Assembly: GCF_932526225.1 (NCBI RefSeq)
Contig: NC_064035.1
Coordinates: 7,005,501 to 7,069,500 of the forward strand
From: Nematostella vectensis
Taxonomy: Eukaryota > Cnidaria > Anthozoa > Actiniaria > Edwardsiidae
Direction: 5' to 3'
Length of the DNA: 64,000 nucleotides
Of the stretch, positions 47,941 to 62,300 are shown one piece after another. Numbering within the stretch: position 1 is the first letter of the stretch; every line of letters starts with the position of its first letter. The notes beneath the pieces were generated by a model. That model did not search any database. It saw nothing but the letters and a program-made list of their open reading frames with translations, and was not told the DNA's origin. The translations under genes and the position numbers were made by a program.

Positions 47941-49568
47941 AACACATCGAAAAATGGCAATTGTTTTAGACAAAAATAAGAACTAGGGCACTAAAACATG
48001 TTAGTGTGCTAAGATGATCACGCGCAAAAACTCCATGTTCACATGAAATGTTCGTAAGATAGAATAGGCAGTTTTCTACCCACTGTTGGTTCTATTTTTA
48101 GATATAATAGATTAATATTTTTATAATATTTGTGCCTTACCCTCGAAGGGACAGTGACTTTATGTCATGAGAAGCAGGCAAGACTGAATCGAGATGTGGT
48201 TGATTACCATAAGTTGTTCCAGTCCTTACAGAGACAAGCATTTGCTTTAGTTTCCCTTTTGAGGTTATATAAAAAAATGCGAGATATTGGAAAGTCCAAG
48301 AAGTAAGAAAATTCAGTGAAATGCCCCTGAGAATTGCATACAAAATATTTTGGCTAAAATAGAAATTATAGAAGGATAATAATTTTTATATTGAAATAAA
48401 GTTAGACGAAAAGTCATCATTGAGTCAATTAATGCGCCGTCTAGGAGCGATACGTTCCGTTATGAATAAAGCGGTCTCTCTGAATAAAGATATAAGTAAC
48501 GCTGCCTTAACCTCCACGGGTATCTCTAAACAAAAACTGAGAGTGAATGGAAATAGCTACGCGTGCTTCCTGTGGTGAACAGATTCCCTTGCTAAGGGGG
48601 AGGGGACAATACAATTAGTACGAACAATAAGGGATTAAAACAAAGCATCCATTTCCTGTGTAGTATGTGGTACTTATTCAGTCGTTTTTGTTTCAGTACG
48701 TTATTTTGGCGTCGAGAACTTTCACAAAATGTGCAGTTTCAGAAAATATCCGGGGGGGGGATTCCGTGTGGTGGGGGGTCAAATGCCAAGGAATTTCCAG
48801 AGGGGAGGGGGGGAGTAAAAAGCCCTTTTTCTTTTCTTTTTATTATATTTATACTATTTATACTTTTTTTTATAGTTACTGTATTTATTTTTTTTTCCCA
48901 GGGGGTTGGAAATTCCAAAGGGGAGGGGGCCATATGGATGGATATTTTCTGGAACTACTCAATCTGAACGGTGTTGTTATAAGAAAGGAAAAGTAATTCT
49001 GAAAAAAACAGCACCAACCGCTAGGGGTATTTTTCTTTGAATGGAATATCTATATAAACGATATAAAAAAAGCTAGTGTACGATTTAATGTACGTTACAT
49101 TAATGTCTTTGGCAAACACGTTTCGAAATGGGACTTTTTTATTATTTTCATTAAACAATCGCTTTTTTTTGTGAATTCTAGATCACATATCTTTTTTGAC
49201 AAAGCTTAATAGTAACCCCAGGTCAGCTCACCAGGAACAAGACGCCGTGGGACTGGAAACATTTGATAGAATTGAAATCATACCTCAGAAATTCCGGGTA
49301 GGTAGGGAGAGTCCAATTTTTAATTTAATTTCATTTATTTTATTATCTCTGGCTCAAGTCTATAAGTACTACACTTCAAACAAAAGAAAATGGATAATAA
49401 CATAACATAGAACTTCAATCTGATGAGACAGGGGCACCAACGACAGCCGAGGCCAACTTTTGTATAGGCCCACAGTAGATGTGACCACATATGATAACAT
49501 GAAATAAACAAAGCACTTGACCTTTAATACCGCTTAATACAGTTCTACCTCTCGTCACAACTAGTCTT
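47941..49568. other. Intergenic, no gene recognised
   Basis: AT-rich sequence with G-rich patches at 48751-48830. The open frames at 48665-48996 cross those low-complexity patches and show no domain. Confidence 0.5.
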
Positions 49569-50760
49569 TGTTTGTAGGCTGCCAAGCTGCTGACCAATCA
49601 AGTACATTATCCAGATCGTCTTGAAGTGCAGTATGGTCATCCATGGATGTGATTGGGCGGTATATGATGGTGTCATATGCAAATAGCCTGATTTGAGAAT
49701 TTGATGCTTTACAGATATCGTTGATATACAACAAAAACAGGGTCGGTCCCAGTACGGAACTCTGTGGTACTCCTGATGTTACTTGTACTCATCAGAGTGG
49801 GTGCCATTGACTGCCACATACTGGGACCTCTTATTTAGGAAACCAGATATCCAAGCCAATGTTTTTCCCCTGATGCCATAATAAAAGAGCTTTTTCAAAA
49901 GCTTTGGGTGTGACACTTTGTCAAAAGCTTTACTGTAGTCTAGGAGCAGAGCATCCACTAGGCCATGATGGTTTAGCACGGCTGCCCAGTCATGAAATGT
50001 GAGGACTAGTTGGGTCTCACAAGACAAACCCGCACGAAAGCCATGTTGAAATATTGATAATATGTTGTTAGATGATATGTGTTTGTTCAGATGGCTGAGA
50101 ACAATGTGTTCCATGATCTTGCAGCTGATACAGGTAAGAGAGATATGGCGATAGTTTTCCGGAAGATCTTTAGCTGACTTTTTATGTATTGGGACGACCA
50201 TCGCATTTAGCCAAATAGCTGGTAAGGTCCCCTCATTGTAGCTTTGGTTGAAAATAAAGCACAGCATCCCGGAAAGTTCCTTTGCCAGATCCCGTAACAC
50301 ACGGGGTGAGATACCATCAGGGCCACTGCTCTTGGATACATTTAGTCCAGCAAGTTGTTTGTGGACACCAGCCTGAGTAAATATGATATCTTGGATTGAA
50401 GTACATGTGGTAGGACGAAGGTGTGAAAACACTCTAAAAATACTTATTTAATGCCTCAGCTTTGTCCTTATCCGAAATATACATTGAGTCACCTTGACGC
50501 AAAGTACGTATATACTGCAGCTTTCTGTTCTAGAGTGTTTGACATGGCTCCAGAATTTTTTAGGGTTTGATTCCAAACTTCCACCAATTACAGTATTTAG
50601 GTAGTAGTTATAAGATGATTTAAGTAATTTCACCACTAAGTTTCCCTGGCAGCGATAGGCGGAGTTCCATTTCCGCACGACATTAACTGGTATTAACACT
50701 TTTTCCTATCCCACTTATCATTCAACTGCCTTTTATCAAGTGTTAACCCAGGCGACAGCA
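49569..50760 (-). mobile_element. Non-LTR retrotransposon fragment, reverse transcriptase (CR1/Jockey-like)
   Basis: Minus-strand frame 50432-49779 has reverse transcriptase blocks: SSGPDGISPRVLRDL, IHKKSAKDLPENYRHISLT, FQHGFRAGLSCETQL and LLLDYSKAFDKVSHPKLL. After a shift the sequence continues with VTSGVPQSSVLGPTLFLLYINDI and then LFAYDTIIY, where the catalytic A-D-D is A-Y-D. Upstream (50699-50448) reads a further piece of the same protein (NPKKFWSHVKH). The frame changes, the lost catalytic aspartate and the missing ends show a dead, truncated copy. Clade assignment is by general resemblance only. Confidence 0.85.
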
Positions 50761-52060
50761 CAAGCACATCTTCGTGGGAAGCATTTTTAAACGCAATTTA
50801 AACATTGCGTCCGTGTTATTGTTGCTTTTGTCCTGCTGACGCATTTCTGATGACGTCTCTCCCCCAAAGAGCTGTGAGCGGCTACAAGACAAAAGAGCTA
50901 AGGATTTGGTGATTCGTCAATACTAAAAGAGATTTTCGGGGACTTTAAATATGTTAACTAGGCTGTATCACTTGTTCAAAATCCGCTGAGAGAAATAAAA
51001 TTGCAATTAGAAAATCACTGAAATCACTGACTGGACAAGTAGTGCGACACTTAACGAGGACAAAGAGCTTTCTCTACCTACAGAAAGCCTTTTCTGCCTT
51101 CTAATGAAAATACAGTCGAACCTCTATAGAGCAGAACGTCATAAAGTCCTGATGCTCTTGTATAGCATTGTCAGTAGTACCCTTGGAGCCAGAGGGGGGG
51201 GGGGGGGGGTTCTCAATAAAAGTAGACGGCGGGGTGATCGTCCTTTCTTTTAAGGTATAAAAGTCTACCAACTGCTATCCCTTACCGGTTGTTTAGGATT
51301 TTTCCAATGGAACATCCTAACCAATAACAACAGGACTTAAAGATTGAAATGTGCCCGATGGCAGTGACATCAATCAAGGACAATAAAATTCAGGAATACT
51401 AAGAATATGTTTGTTTTTAGTGGGTCTCCTGGGTTTTAGAGCTTAAATGTACTATCTGTTTTTATGGAAGCCTCCTCCCATCTGCCCGTGGGGGGGGGGG
51501 GGGGGTAATGGTTTTGCGCCTCGCGCCAAAAATTTGATGGAAATAAGGAACGATTCATACGTCGCGCTTCTACCGTGCCGAGTCAAATTGTTTCTTTTGT
51601 ATCGAAACAAATTGGGTTCAACGTTGATTTAGACGTCGCACTGAACGGGTCGCGCTTAATAGGTTGCGAGGAGTAAAAGTTGACTTGATGTAGAGTTTCT
51701 GTTGCACTAAATACGAAATTACAAACAAAATAACCTATTTTAGTCGTACAGCAAAATCGGGCACGTCCGCTCTTCGAGGATTACACCTATCACCCCTGCC
51801 GTCAACAAAGATCTTGTGCGCAACACGAAGGCGACGGCATAGAGAACATGACGAAAAAAAACTTTCGTGGTATTTGATTGGGCACATCAAAAGCCCGACG
51901 ATTAAAGGTGTTTTGCTTTTGCCGAGCAGAGCTCAGACGTCGAACTGTTCATGGGCCCAATTCAAACAATTAGTTTCGGCACGAGGGGGGGGGGGGGACG
52001 TTGGGAGGGGGGGGATTCTAATCTAATTACCGCAAAACCCGCACGATATTTTCGAAAATA
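50761..52060. other. Intergenic, no gene recognised
   Basis: Contains one pogo/Tigger-like terminus, CAGTCGAACCTCTATA near 51113, and poly-G runs near 51196, 51490 and 51987. No exon could be supported. Confidence 0.4.
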
Positions 52061-52520
52061 CCGGAAATATTGCATACCGAACGGCTTGTAACGATTTCCT
52101 TTCCTCAGTCTGCCCTGAAAAAATCTTATTACAGACGAAGATTTCGACTACCAGTTCTTGGTGAACCAAACTTATACTCTGGTTAACGAGCATGACTATT
52201 TGGATATTTTGACAGATGAATTTTATCTAACAATATCTGTATTTTGTATCAGCATTGTGTAACGTTGTAGGCATCTCCACGACTACGAAAAGAAGATTAC
52301 TAGTAGCGTTGTGTGACTGTAACCTCCGTGATTACGACAAGGGGACTCTCAATTAGCGTTGTGTGACCTAGGCATCTCCGTGACTACGACAATGGGACTC
52401 CCTATTAGTGTTGTGTGACCTTTGGAGGTGCGGGGGTCTAATTACCGCAAAACCCGCACGAAATTTTCGAAAAAACCGAAGAAAAAAAATCAGAAATTGT
52501 GCATACCGCAAAGCTTTCAA
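52014..52520. repeat. Duplicated 70 bp block and about 55 bp tandem repeats
   Basis: The block 'ctaattaccgcaaaacccgc' with 'attttcgaaaa' at 52021-52085 recurs at 52438-52505. Between them three to four copies of a unit with 'ttagcgttgtgtgacct' and 'tctccgtgactacgacaa' lie at about 52252-52430. Confidence 0.8.
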
Positions 52521-53256
52521 GTTTTGGCGGCGACAAAAAATTTGTCAAAGCTGGTTCTCAGGCCTCTTTGCTCGATTACAACCGTGTTTTTCTTTTGTGC
52601 CACCGCGATCGCATGAGCGACCAAAAACGTGGCCTGGGACCGAGCCTATCATGGACTCAGGTCTTACCTCTTTGCAAGGAATTTGATCAGAAAAAAAGGA
52701 CCGTCACATGCCGTGCACGCTATTTGCTCGCTATAAAATATTTATGTAATCGAAGAGCCTCATTTCTGTACCCGCTGAGTCGGAACTTGCGAGACGCGCT
52801 GGGAGTACTTCATCTCAGCACGGAAAGCTGGTGAGTTCACGACACGGTCTCCTATAGCTTACCTTGTTGTGTTTGGCCTTAACTCAGAGTGCACGGAGAA
52901 TTATGACAGGCAAAAGTTTATTCTGACCACTCGGTATAGATGTTGGGTTATTTGTGGAGGAAGTTGGCGTTATTTATAGAAGCAACAGGTGTAACGAGAG
53001 CGCGATGTTTTCTTCTGGGTGTCGCATTTTCACCGGAAGTGCTTGATACTCTGAGGCAAGTGTCAGATCGCAATTACCGATAGAGCCGTCGCACTCTCGG
53101 TTATAACACGGACTTGTGCGGTATCCAAGCACACAAGCGCTGTCTCACACCTACTCGAAGAACACATTCTATCTTATCGATTCCTCGGCTTGTAAATATT
53201 GGTACGGCGCCCTGGGGCAGCTAAAACAGTGAAACTCCGGCAATCGAGGAGAGAGC

Positions 53257-53311
53257 ATGATGTGGACAGCGTTACTGGGTTTGCTGCTCGCGTGGATTGG
53301 ACCAGGGAGAG
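53257..53311 (+). CDS. Gene C exon 1: signal peptide
   Basis: Two in-frame ATGs (53257 and 53260), then WTALLGLLLAWIG, a hydrophobic core, ending phase 1 at a GTATGC donor. Confidence 0.7.
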
Positions 53312-56300
53312 GTATGCAAACGCTGGAAAGATATGCACACGAGAGAACAGATTATCACAACTAACATATACACGACACCAAACAAGTAAGTTAGACTGTA
53401 CCGAGTTCCTCCGCGAAGACGAAGTCGACATGTTGTATAGGGGCTAGTTTAGCAAACACATCCATGTTATCAGTTCGCTGTACCTTGTTATCAAGACCCT
53501 AGCGTCTAGTCGGCTTTCATCGGGTCTGGTTTCGACTGCGCCATGTCACACATAAGACATTAATATAACATCTCGAGTCGCCGTGGAAGTAAGGAGGTCA
53601 ACTTGTATTTTTTGATGACCCTATGTTGTTTATCCTTTGAGGTATGTGTATCTTCGCTTGACAAACGTTCTTTGTGGATTGGGTGTGTAAGTTGGTCATC
53701 AATAGTCTTTTGATGCGATTTGAGTGCGATTTCCTGTGAGCATCTGTAGAGAGTTGAACGGTTTAATGTTGTCAAGGAAAATTAACGTGACTATGCTGTG
53801 TAAGTGTTGAAATAAATCCTGTAAATCACATCATAAGTTTGCGATACTACCAAAACCACAAAGATGCTCTGTGACTAGGCTTGGAGAGGGGCACACAGGG
53901 TCTTGAAGCTTGATAACAGTGTTGTTTATTAAAATCGCTACCCAAGGCCGTTCCGTGAGCACTGCGCGGTCAATTGAATCACAGACAATCATGATCACAT
54001 TAGGTTTTGTCATCGAAACTTAGTAATACGATTACTTGAAGTGACTGACAAACGGGCTCCATCAATTGCAGCATTGATAAGTTGCGATGTTTGGACAAGT
54101 AATTAGTCGCATCAGCATTCAACAGTCTGTGTTGTATCAACTCTAAACACAAGTTGGCTGCCATCTTTTTAAAAGTCTGGGATGTAATAAGTAGCACTTA
54201 TGACCCAGAAAAATCTGAAACATGAAGCCCTTTCTGATATTCCCACATCTAATAATGATATTAATGACGCAAAGGTCGCGGCCGTCCTGCGACTACACCT
54301 TACAGAAAACCTTAGTGAGATACAAAAGAAAGAATTTCAGTAATGATAAAGTCCGGAAAACTAATGCCTATAATTCATAGACACGTTACAACATGAATAG
54401 TAATACAACAAAGCCTGTGTCATAATAGATCATTCAATAATATTGTGATTAGCTTAAACTTGACGCTAGATAAATTTGCTGTTTGTAATCAACAAATAAA
54501 GTAGTTCTGTTATCAGGGGAAGGGTCTAATGGATGGTGACGCCCACTAGTCGGATATCCCGGATTGTCATGCATTCCCGCACAGCGAGGGGGCACCTTCT
54601 CACGAAAATCATCATGTGTTGTCAATTATTTTTCAAAATACCTTCTTATCTCACAGATCTTCATGTGAGCAAACAATTTTGATCATACACCCGTGGAATA
54701 CTTTAGCTTAAGTGTCTTGATTTTCTTCTATGCTAGCTATTACACTTTTTCACCGTTTTCACTGTTTCACCGTTTTTATGAAAACCAATCTAATAAAAAA
54801 AAGGTTGATCTTTATCTTGTAGACTTTTCATCTCTCGTTTTAAAAAAATATGTCATTCACACTTACATGCAAGGTTTAGTTATTACAAGTTATCAAGATA
54901 TATATAACGGTGCTAGTTCCAATGAAAAACAATGCAACTATATTACCTATATCACAGAGTTTATAAAATCACAAAATCCCCACACATTTTTCGCTGTCAC
55001 GACCACCACCACCCCCCCCCCCCCCCCCCCCACTGCCCGGGGGATATATTTTGTAAGGTTACCCACATGGAGAATTAGATAAGTACAAATAGCTCTTGAC
55101 TTGTCTCTTCCTGATAATCAGACTAAGGTCAAAGGTGTACCGACGGTGTTCTTGGCTCCCCTACCTGAGGGGTTTATACATAAATCCAATAAACATAAAA
55201 CTGCTACAATAGCAATACCTTACATACATATTTTACTGTGCTCGAACGCTCGCGCAATAGACATGCTCACATTGCATATTTCATACCCTGTGAGCAAGCG
55301 TAATGGGGAGGGGGGGGGGGGGGAGGAAAAAGGCGTCCCGCACTCGTTGAATTTCGTTTTCTAAGATCGCCCACAGTGAACACCACCCGCACTAGGGGCG
55401 TGCTTGGGTTAAAGAAGGCCAATAACGTCGGCATTTGTGCTTCCGCTCAAGAGCATCCATTTCCTTCGGCTAATTCAAGCAAGTAACCAAAATATTTCCA
55501 ATCTAATATCGTCAAAACCGTACCAGTCTTCATTCGTAGGTTTTCAGGCTTCAGAACACGTGCGAATCACGGTCTGATATTGTCAAGTAAAGACACGTTT
55601 CCTACTTTGACCAGCAAGTGGCGAACAAAGAAATTGAACAAGAACCGGAATTCTATTTGCCTGTGCTTCTTGCTCCATTTTAAAAAATATTTTGATGCTC
55701 GCAACAACTCTCCAAGGGACGTACCGCTGTTATTACTAAGTTCACGCTGCCCAGGACTTTAATATATACATCCTTCCCCCCTCACCCCTACCCCATTTGA
55801 AATGTTTTGATGGTTTCTAGGGTCTAATAAAGTGTGCCCCCATTTACCAACACCCTCGTATTGCGTGACGAGTAACGAACAAGTGACTAACTGATGTTTG
55901 AAATGTTTTGATGGTTTTCTAGGGTCTGATAGAGTGTGCCTTCATTTACCAACACCCTCGTATTGCGTGACGAGTAACGAATAAGTGACTAACTGATGTT
56001 TGAAATGTTTTGATGGTTTCTAGCGTCTGATAGAGTGTGCCCTTATTTACCAACACCCTCGTATTGCGTGACGAGTAACGAACAAGTGACTAACTGATGT
56101 TTGAAATGTTTTGATGGTTTCTAGCGTCTGATAGAGTGTGCCTTCATTTACCAACACCCTCGTATTGCGTGACGAGTAACGAATAAGTGACTAACTGATG
56201 TTTGAAATGTTTTGATGGTTTTCTAGGGTCTGATAGAGTGTGCCTTCATTTACCAACACCCTCGTATTGCGTGACGAGTAACGAATAAGTGACTAACTGA

Positions 56301-59300
56301 TGTTTGAAATGTTTTGATGGTTTCTAGCGTCTGATAGAGTGTGCCCTTATTTACCAACACCCTCGTATTGCGTGACGAGTAACGAACAAGTGACTAACTG
56401 ATGTTTGAAATGTTTTGATGGTTTCTAGCGTCTGATAGAGTGTGCCTTCATTTACCAACACCCTCGTATTGCGTGACGAGTACTGAATAAGTGACTAACT
56501 GATGTTTGAAATGTTTTGATGGTTTCTAGGGTCTGATAGAGTGTGCCCCCATTTACTAACACCCTCGTATTGCGTGACGAGTACTGAATAAGTGACTAAC
56601 TGATGTTTGAAATGTTTTGATGGTTTTCTAGGGTCTGATAGAGTGTGCCCCGATTTACCAACACCCTCGTATTGCGTGACGAGTAACGAACAAGTGACTA
56701 ACTGATGTTTGAAATGTTTTGATGGTTTCTAGGGTCTGATAGAGTGTGCCCCCATTTACCAACACCCTCGTATTGCGTGTTGAGTACCGACTACTGCGCA
56801 TCAGATAAAGATTGTCCCTTCGAATTTAAGTGCTGCGACAATGGCTGCAACAAACTCTGCGCCATGGCCATACCTAAAAAGGCAATCAACGACACAAAGC
56901 TTCCCGAACCTGGTAAGTGACATTCGGAACTTCGACACGAACCTTCACGAACCTGGTAAATGACATTTGGTACTTCGACCCGAGCCTCCACGAACCTGGT
57001 AAGTGACATTCGGTATTTCGACCCGAGCCTCCACGAACCTGGTAAGTGACATTCGGAAGCTCGACCCGAACCTTCACGAAGTGGCATTCGGAAGTCCGAA
57101 ACGAACATCCACGAAACCTTGAAAGTGACAAATCTTGAAGAGTTTATCTATTAATTCCTTTATTCAGGACCCGAATATCTTCCAAGAGCGGGCCAGTGTC
57201 CGCGCCTTCCCATCCCTAAGTACTGCCACGCTAGCCAACATGGCTGCGTCACGGACCAGCAGTGTCCAGATCCCTTCAAGTGCTGCTCCAACGGGTGCAC
57301 CAAGAGATGCTTTCTGGCCACACAAATCAAAAGACCGAAAGGTAAGGCTTTGGCGTAATCAATAGCGCGCACACACTTTTCGATTCCCGGATACTCCTTT
57401 CAAGAAGACGGGAATAGTAATTGGCGTTGTCGTTTGAATAGATAATCATTTGTGACATTAATTTATTAAGTCTAACATCGGTCCTTGTTTGGGCTTTTGT
57501 CGGATGTCCATACTGAACCAAAATACAAATACAAACGTAAACACGCTATAAGGCTGATTTAAACGCAATGATTCGTCAAGCCGGCCAGAGAATTCATAAA
57601 TTGATATGCGATGTACTCCGGCTTCGGTCGGGTCAGATACCAAAAAAAATGTTGCGCAGTATCAGTTAAGAAGTCAGGTCGACACCATATGATCGCACTC
57701 AATGTCGGCCAGACAAATCGTGACGTACAAATCGGTCTTTATACCGTGGCCTGTCCCACTACTCATAGCCGACTTCCTTGACATGACTATAGGAGGACCT
57801 GGCCCCTCGTCGATCAATATCGAGTGCCCGGTGTTCAAGAAAAACCCTAATTGCCTGTCTGGCTTCACTAATCGCTGCCGAGACGATGGCGATTGCCAAA
57901 ATGAAGGGATAAATATGAAGTGCTGTTTTGATGGGTGCAGAAAGCTGTGCTTGGATCCAGCCGAGATTCTCCTCGCTAAAGGTATTCTTTCTTTCCTTTC
58001 CTTTGATCAACTACTTTATCCACAGTAACAACTTTTATATTTTGAAGGGGTGATCGGCTTCTGATGATATATAGGTGTGGAGATTTCTTAAAATAATAGA
58101 TGAACAATAGTTGTTAAAAATTATCACCTTGGGTGTTTTCTACTCAAAGGGGAAAAGAGAAAAGAAAACTTAGAGGGGGATCATGTGAGAAACAAAATGT
58201 GTTCTTTTAGAAAAGAGGGAAACTGGAGAGAGAGGGGCAAGAGAGATCTTTTACGATATGACAATTACCGAACTTAGTGATGTGACGAATTCACTTCTAG
58301 CCGCAGTAAGATGTTGAAAATGAATTATATTTGTATATCTCAAGTATATTAAGGCCTGGGTAGTTTGCTATTAGCATCGAATATAACTTTTTGCCTTAAA
58401 CTTTGTTAACGTCGCCTTAAATTCATTCTTTTTGGCAAGATGATTAAAGTCGACAGCCTTAACATTTTCGTAATGTTTTCTTGCTGGTGATGACGTCACA
58501 TCAAAGATCACGTTACAAAATTGTTTTTTGCCTTTCCGCTGGTGGGGAAAACAGCTTGGACAAAGGTGTTTACTAAATAAGTGTTGACTTTAAGTGTGTC
58601 ATATTATAGCGTTTTAGCATCCGGGATTTTCTCTGCCGTTAACAAGATATTAAATATTTTGTTAAGTCACGTGACCTGCTGCGAATTAAAATGTTGATTT
58701 GTGACCGAAGGTCTAAACTTTTCTTGCCGGTTAAGACATCAGTGTACAGACGTGTTTCGAAGGAACATAAAAACATGGGATGTTTTCTTTTTCATAGCGT
58801 ATCCACAAGTAGAAAATTTTTTTAAATATTGATTTGTAAAAGTCACGTGATCGGCTGGATGACGTCATCACTAAAAATAAAATATTACCAAAAAGCTAAC
58901 ATTGCCAAGTTTGATGTTTTGACCAAAAATGGTGCATTTAAGGCAATGTTAACTCATTTTAAGGCAACTTTCAAAATTTCAATTGTTTTAGCTTATGTTC
59001 CAAGCATGTGCCTCCCCCCCAATATTAAAAAAAATTATAAGGAAATGACCAGTAGGGGCGTGGCTGGGCGTGCCCCCTAATATTTTCTTAATGTTTATCT
59101 AACTGAGCTATTTGTCACAATTGACTGTTTCTTATTTCTGCGAAAATATACAAAATTTTCCTTTCTATTCTATTCACCGTTCTGTTCTTCATATTATTCG
59201 ACGAGATGATTCGTGTCATAATGCATGATATTTTAGTGGCTGATGATGCATGTCACGCAAGAGGTGCTAATAATAAAGTGATAGTACTGGTGCATGGGGA

Positions 59301-62300
59301 TAGATATTTACATATGGTGCTTGTTATAAGGTGTCGGGCGTGCACTACAGGGGATAGAGAACTTCCTCTTAAAGTAAAGTAATTATAATGTCAATCTCTT
59401 GCATGCGTTAGGCGGGCGCACATGTCCACCTCTTCCTAGGCCTCCGTCGTGTACAAGCTCACAGAACGATTGTCTATCTGATCTGGAATGTGACGAAGGA
59501 AGCAAATGCTGCTCAGATGGATGTAAACTGAAATGTGTTCAATTAAAACGACAAGCTTCTACACCTCCTCCTCCTCCAACAACTTCGAGTGAATCTTTAG
59601 GTAAAAGATTTCTAATACAACACAAACCTTATTAGGAACGTGGATCTCTTTCAAGTCTTTCTAAACGTTGAGTGTCTGCCTGCCCTATTTACTTCTCCTC
59701 GGAGACCGTATCACTGGACATTCTATATTTGACATTTCTGAACGTGAATCGCTTACTATTGTGTTCTATCACTTCTTTCCCCATTAAACTTCCCAAAAGC
59801 TTAGCCAGGGGTGCGCCGATATAGATATCATATGAAAAATCTAATGAACATTTCTTCAATAGAAAGCCTTATACTAGTGGTCAGGGGAGATGCAATCGCT
59901 TCCTAAGCCACCCCTAGCTACGCGCTAGATGTCAGATAATAATCATCTTAAATTCACTAATATAAACCCGCCACAAAATCGGAAATTATCAATTATCAAC
60001 ACTTCACACTCTTAAATCTTACCTTGATCTTTTTGCACGCCAGCACAACACCATTTAACCCCCCCGCATGTTGCATGTGTTTGATAGCTGATGCCGTAGT
60101 CGTTGTCGATGATAAGTGTCCTTTCGTAACGAGGCCGCTCAGCTGCCCTTTAAGGCCTTATCACCAGTGCTATACGATTGAAGAGTGTCCGGAAAACCTG
60201 CGATGCTGTTCTGATGGATGCCGTAATATTTGTCTCGACCCCCAAGGTAGCGGTATTCAATCGCCTTGTTTTCCTCATCCTTTCCTTGATCCAAACGCCC
60301 GCGTTGTCACTGTCCATTAGAGGGCGTTGCAATATATTGGGAATGATGATCATCCTGCCTATATATGCCTTCCGGTATTTGCTTCGTGCAAACAATGAAA
60401 ACATCACCCTTTTATGCTAGACAACAAAACAAAACAAAAATATTAGTGAGTCATTAGCGCGCATTACGATATTACCAACAATGTTTGCAATGTTCTGCTC
60501 CTCTGTTTTGCTTTTTGTTGATGAAGATCTACGATCGACTGGCGAAATGAAAACGGCAGATTGCATGCATGTTGCACATTAAACGCAAGACGATCTAATC
60601 CGCACTTAATTGCACGTGTAGCTACGTGTGGCTTTTATTGACAATCATCCTACTCTCAATAGTCATTCTTTCCGCACGGCTCGTTGTTTTGTCATTTTAC
60701 ACTATTTCTTCTCGATAAAGCGTCATGCCTCTTGGTGTCATGATTACATTTTTATATGCTCTCCCGATCCATAGCTCGCTTGCTTATCAAATGTCCGGTC
60801 GTGGCTCGTCCGACAAATTGTCCGGTTCGAGTGGCGATGGAGTGTCTTAGTGATGTGGACTGTGGGACTGGGAACAAATGCTGTTACGACGGATGCACGT
60901 ACAAGTGTCACGGCAAAGAAATGTCGCTCAAAGGCGCCGACCAAGGTAACAAATCACCATAGCAATAGTGTGATTCACCAATGGAATCAAATCTTACAAG
61001 GGTAAATAAATGCATATGAAAAGCTATTCACTCTCGTTGCAGCTGAAATGCTGAATAACAAAACGTCAAGTAAGTTTTCGTCAATTCCCTTGTCAACATA
61101 CAATTGTATGTCACAAGTATTTTAGAGTTGACGCAAGCTAAAAGATCTTAATCACGAGGTTCCGCTATAAAAGGGAAAGCTCCTCCCACCCTCGGGCTCA
61201 AGAACAATCAGTTATCAATCAGCCGTCAATGAGTCAGCATGTTAGAACAATTGCTCTGGGGCCGGTTCCTGAAAAACCCACGATTAAATTTTTACCCCCT
61301 GATTAGTTCTGTTCCCGAAACGCCGGTTAGCGCTAACTCTGGGTTAGTTTGGAGGTAAAATCTAACCCTGCTCGCGAGGTGGGTTAACTCGCTAACCTAC
61401 GGTTTAGTTGGCCTTACACAGGCCTCCCAAACTTTGTAGTAAAACTAAAGTTGCATAAAATGAAATTGCCGACAAAAAAACGTTGCACAAAAACAATGTA
61501 GGGATCAAATGTCCTAACATTTCGCTTTGTTATGCGACCTTCGTTGAGATGCTGACTCGAAAATGTGTACTGAGACAGACAGAAAGTTACATGAAATTTA
61601 TACTTTAAATGAATCTGTCTCGCTAGTGTCACGCACCAACTTAGCACCAACTCGAATCCTGCAAATGACATTTTTGGCAATGAAATGGAGTAATTACAAG
61701 CGATAGGTGTTTTGGGGCTTCTCTGCAAAAATAAAACCACCTAAGGTAAATTTGAGTTGCTCTCTATTGATCTACTGGGTATTTTGTGTGAATTTTACTC
61801 TTCAAACCATTTTTTCACTCCTTTAATCCATGGTTAGTAAATCGGGAGATTATTTGGCTTTCGGGAACGGTGAGTTATCCGTAGGTCAGCTAACCTACGA
61901 TTAGCGAATTTAACCCCCGGGGGCCGGTTTCTGAAAGGCCGATTAACGGAACCCCAGATCATCGCCTAATACCGGGTTAAAATTCGCTAATCGTAGGATA
62001 GCTAACCTACGGATAACTCACCGTTCCCGAAAGCCAAGTAATCCTCCGATTTAATAACCCTGGATTAAGCGAGTAAAAAATTTGGTTTGACAAGTAAAAT
62101 TCATACAGTATACCCACAGTAGATCAACAGAGAGCAACTCAAATATTTTGGTGATTTTATTTTCGCAGAGAAGCCCCAGAACACCTCTACATCGCCTGTA
62201 ATTACCTCCATTTCATTGCCAAAAATGTCATTTGCAGGATTAGAGTTTGGTGCGTGACACTAGCGAGACAGATTCATTTAAAGTATAAATTTCATGTAAC

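Noticed and set aside
48665..48996. Two overlapping frames of about 100 residues
   Set aside because: They cross G-rich and T-rich low-complexity sequence and show no domain or splice context.
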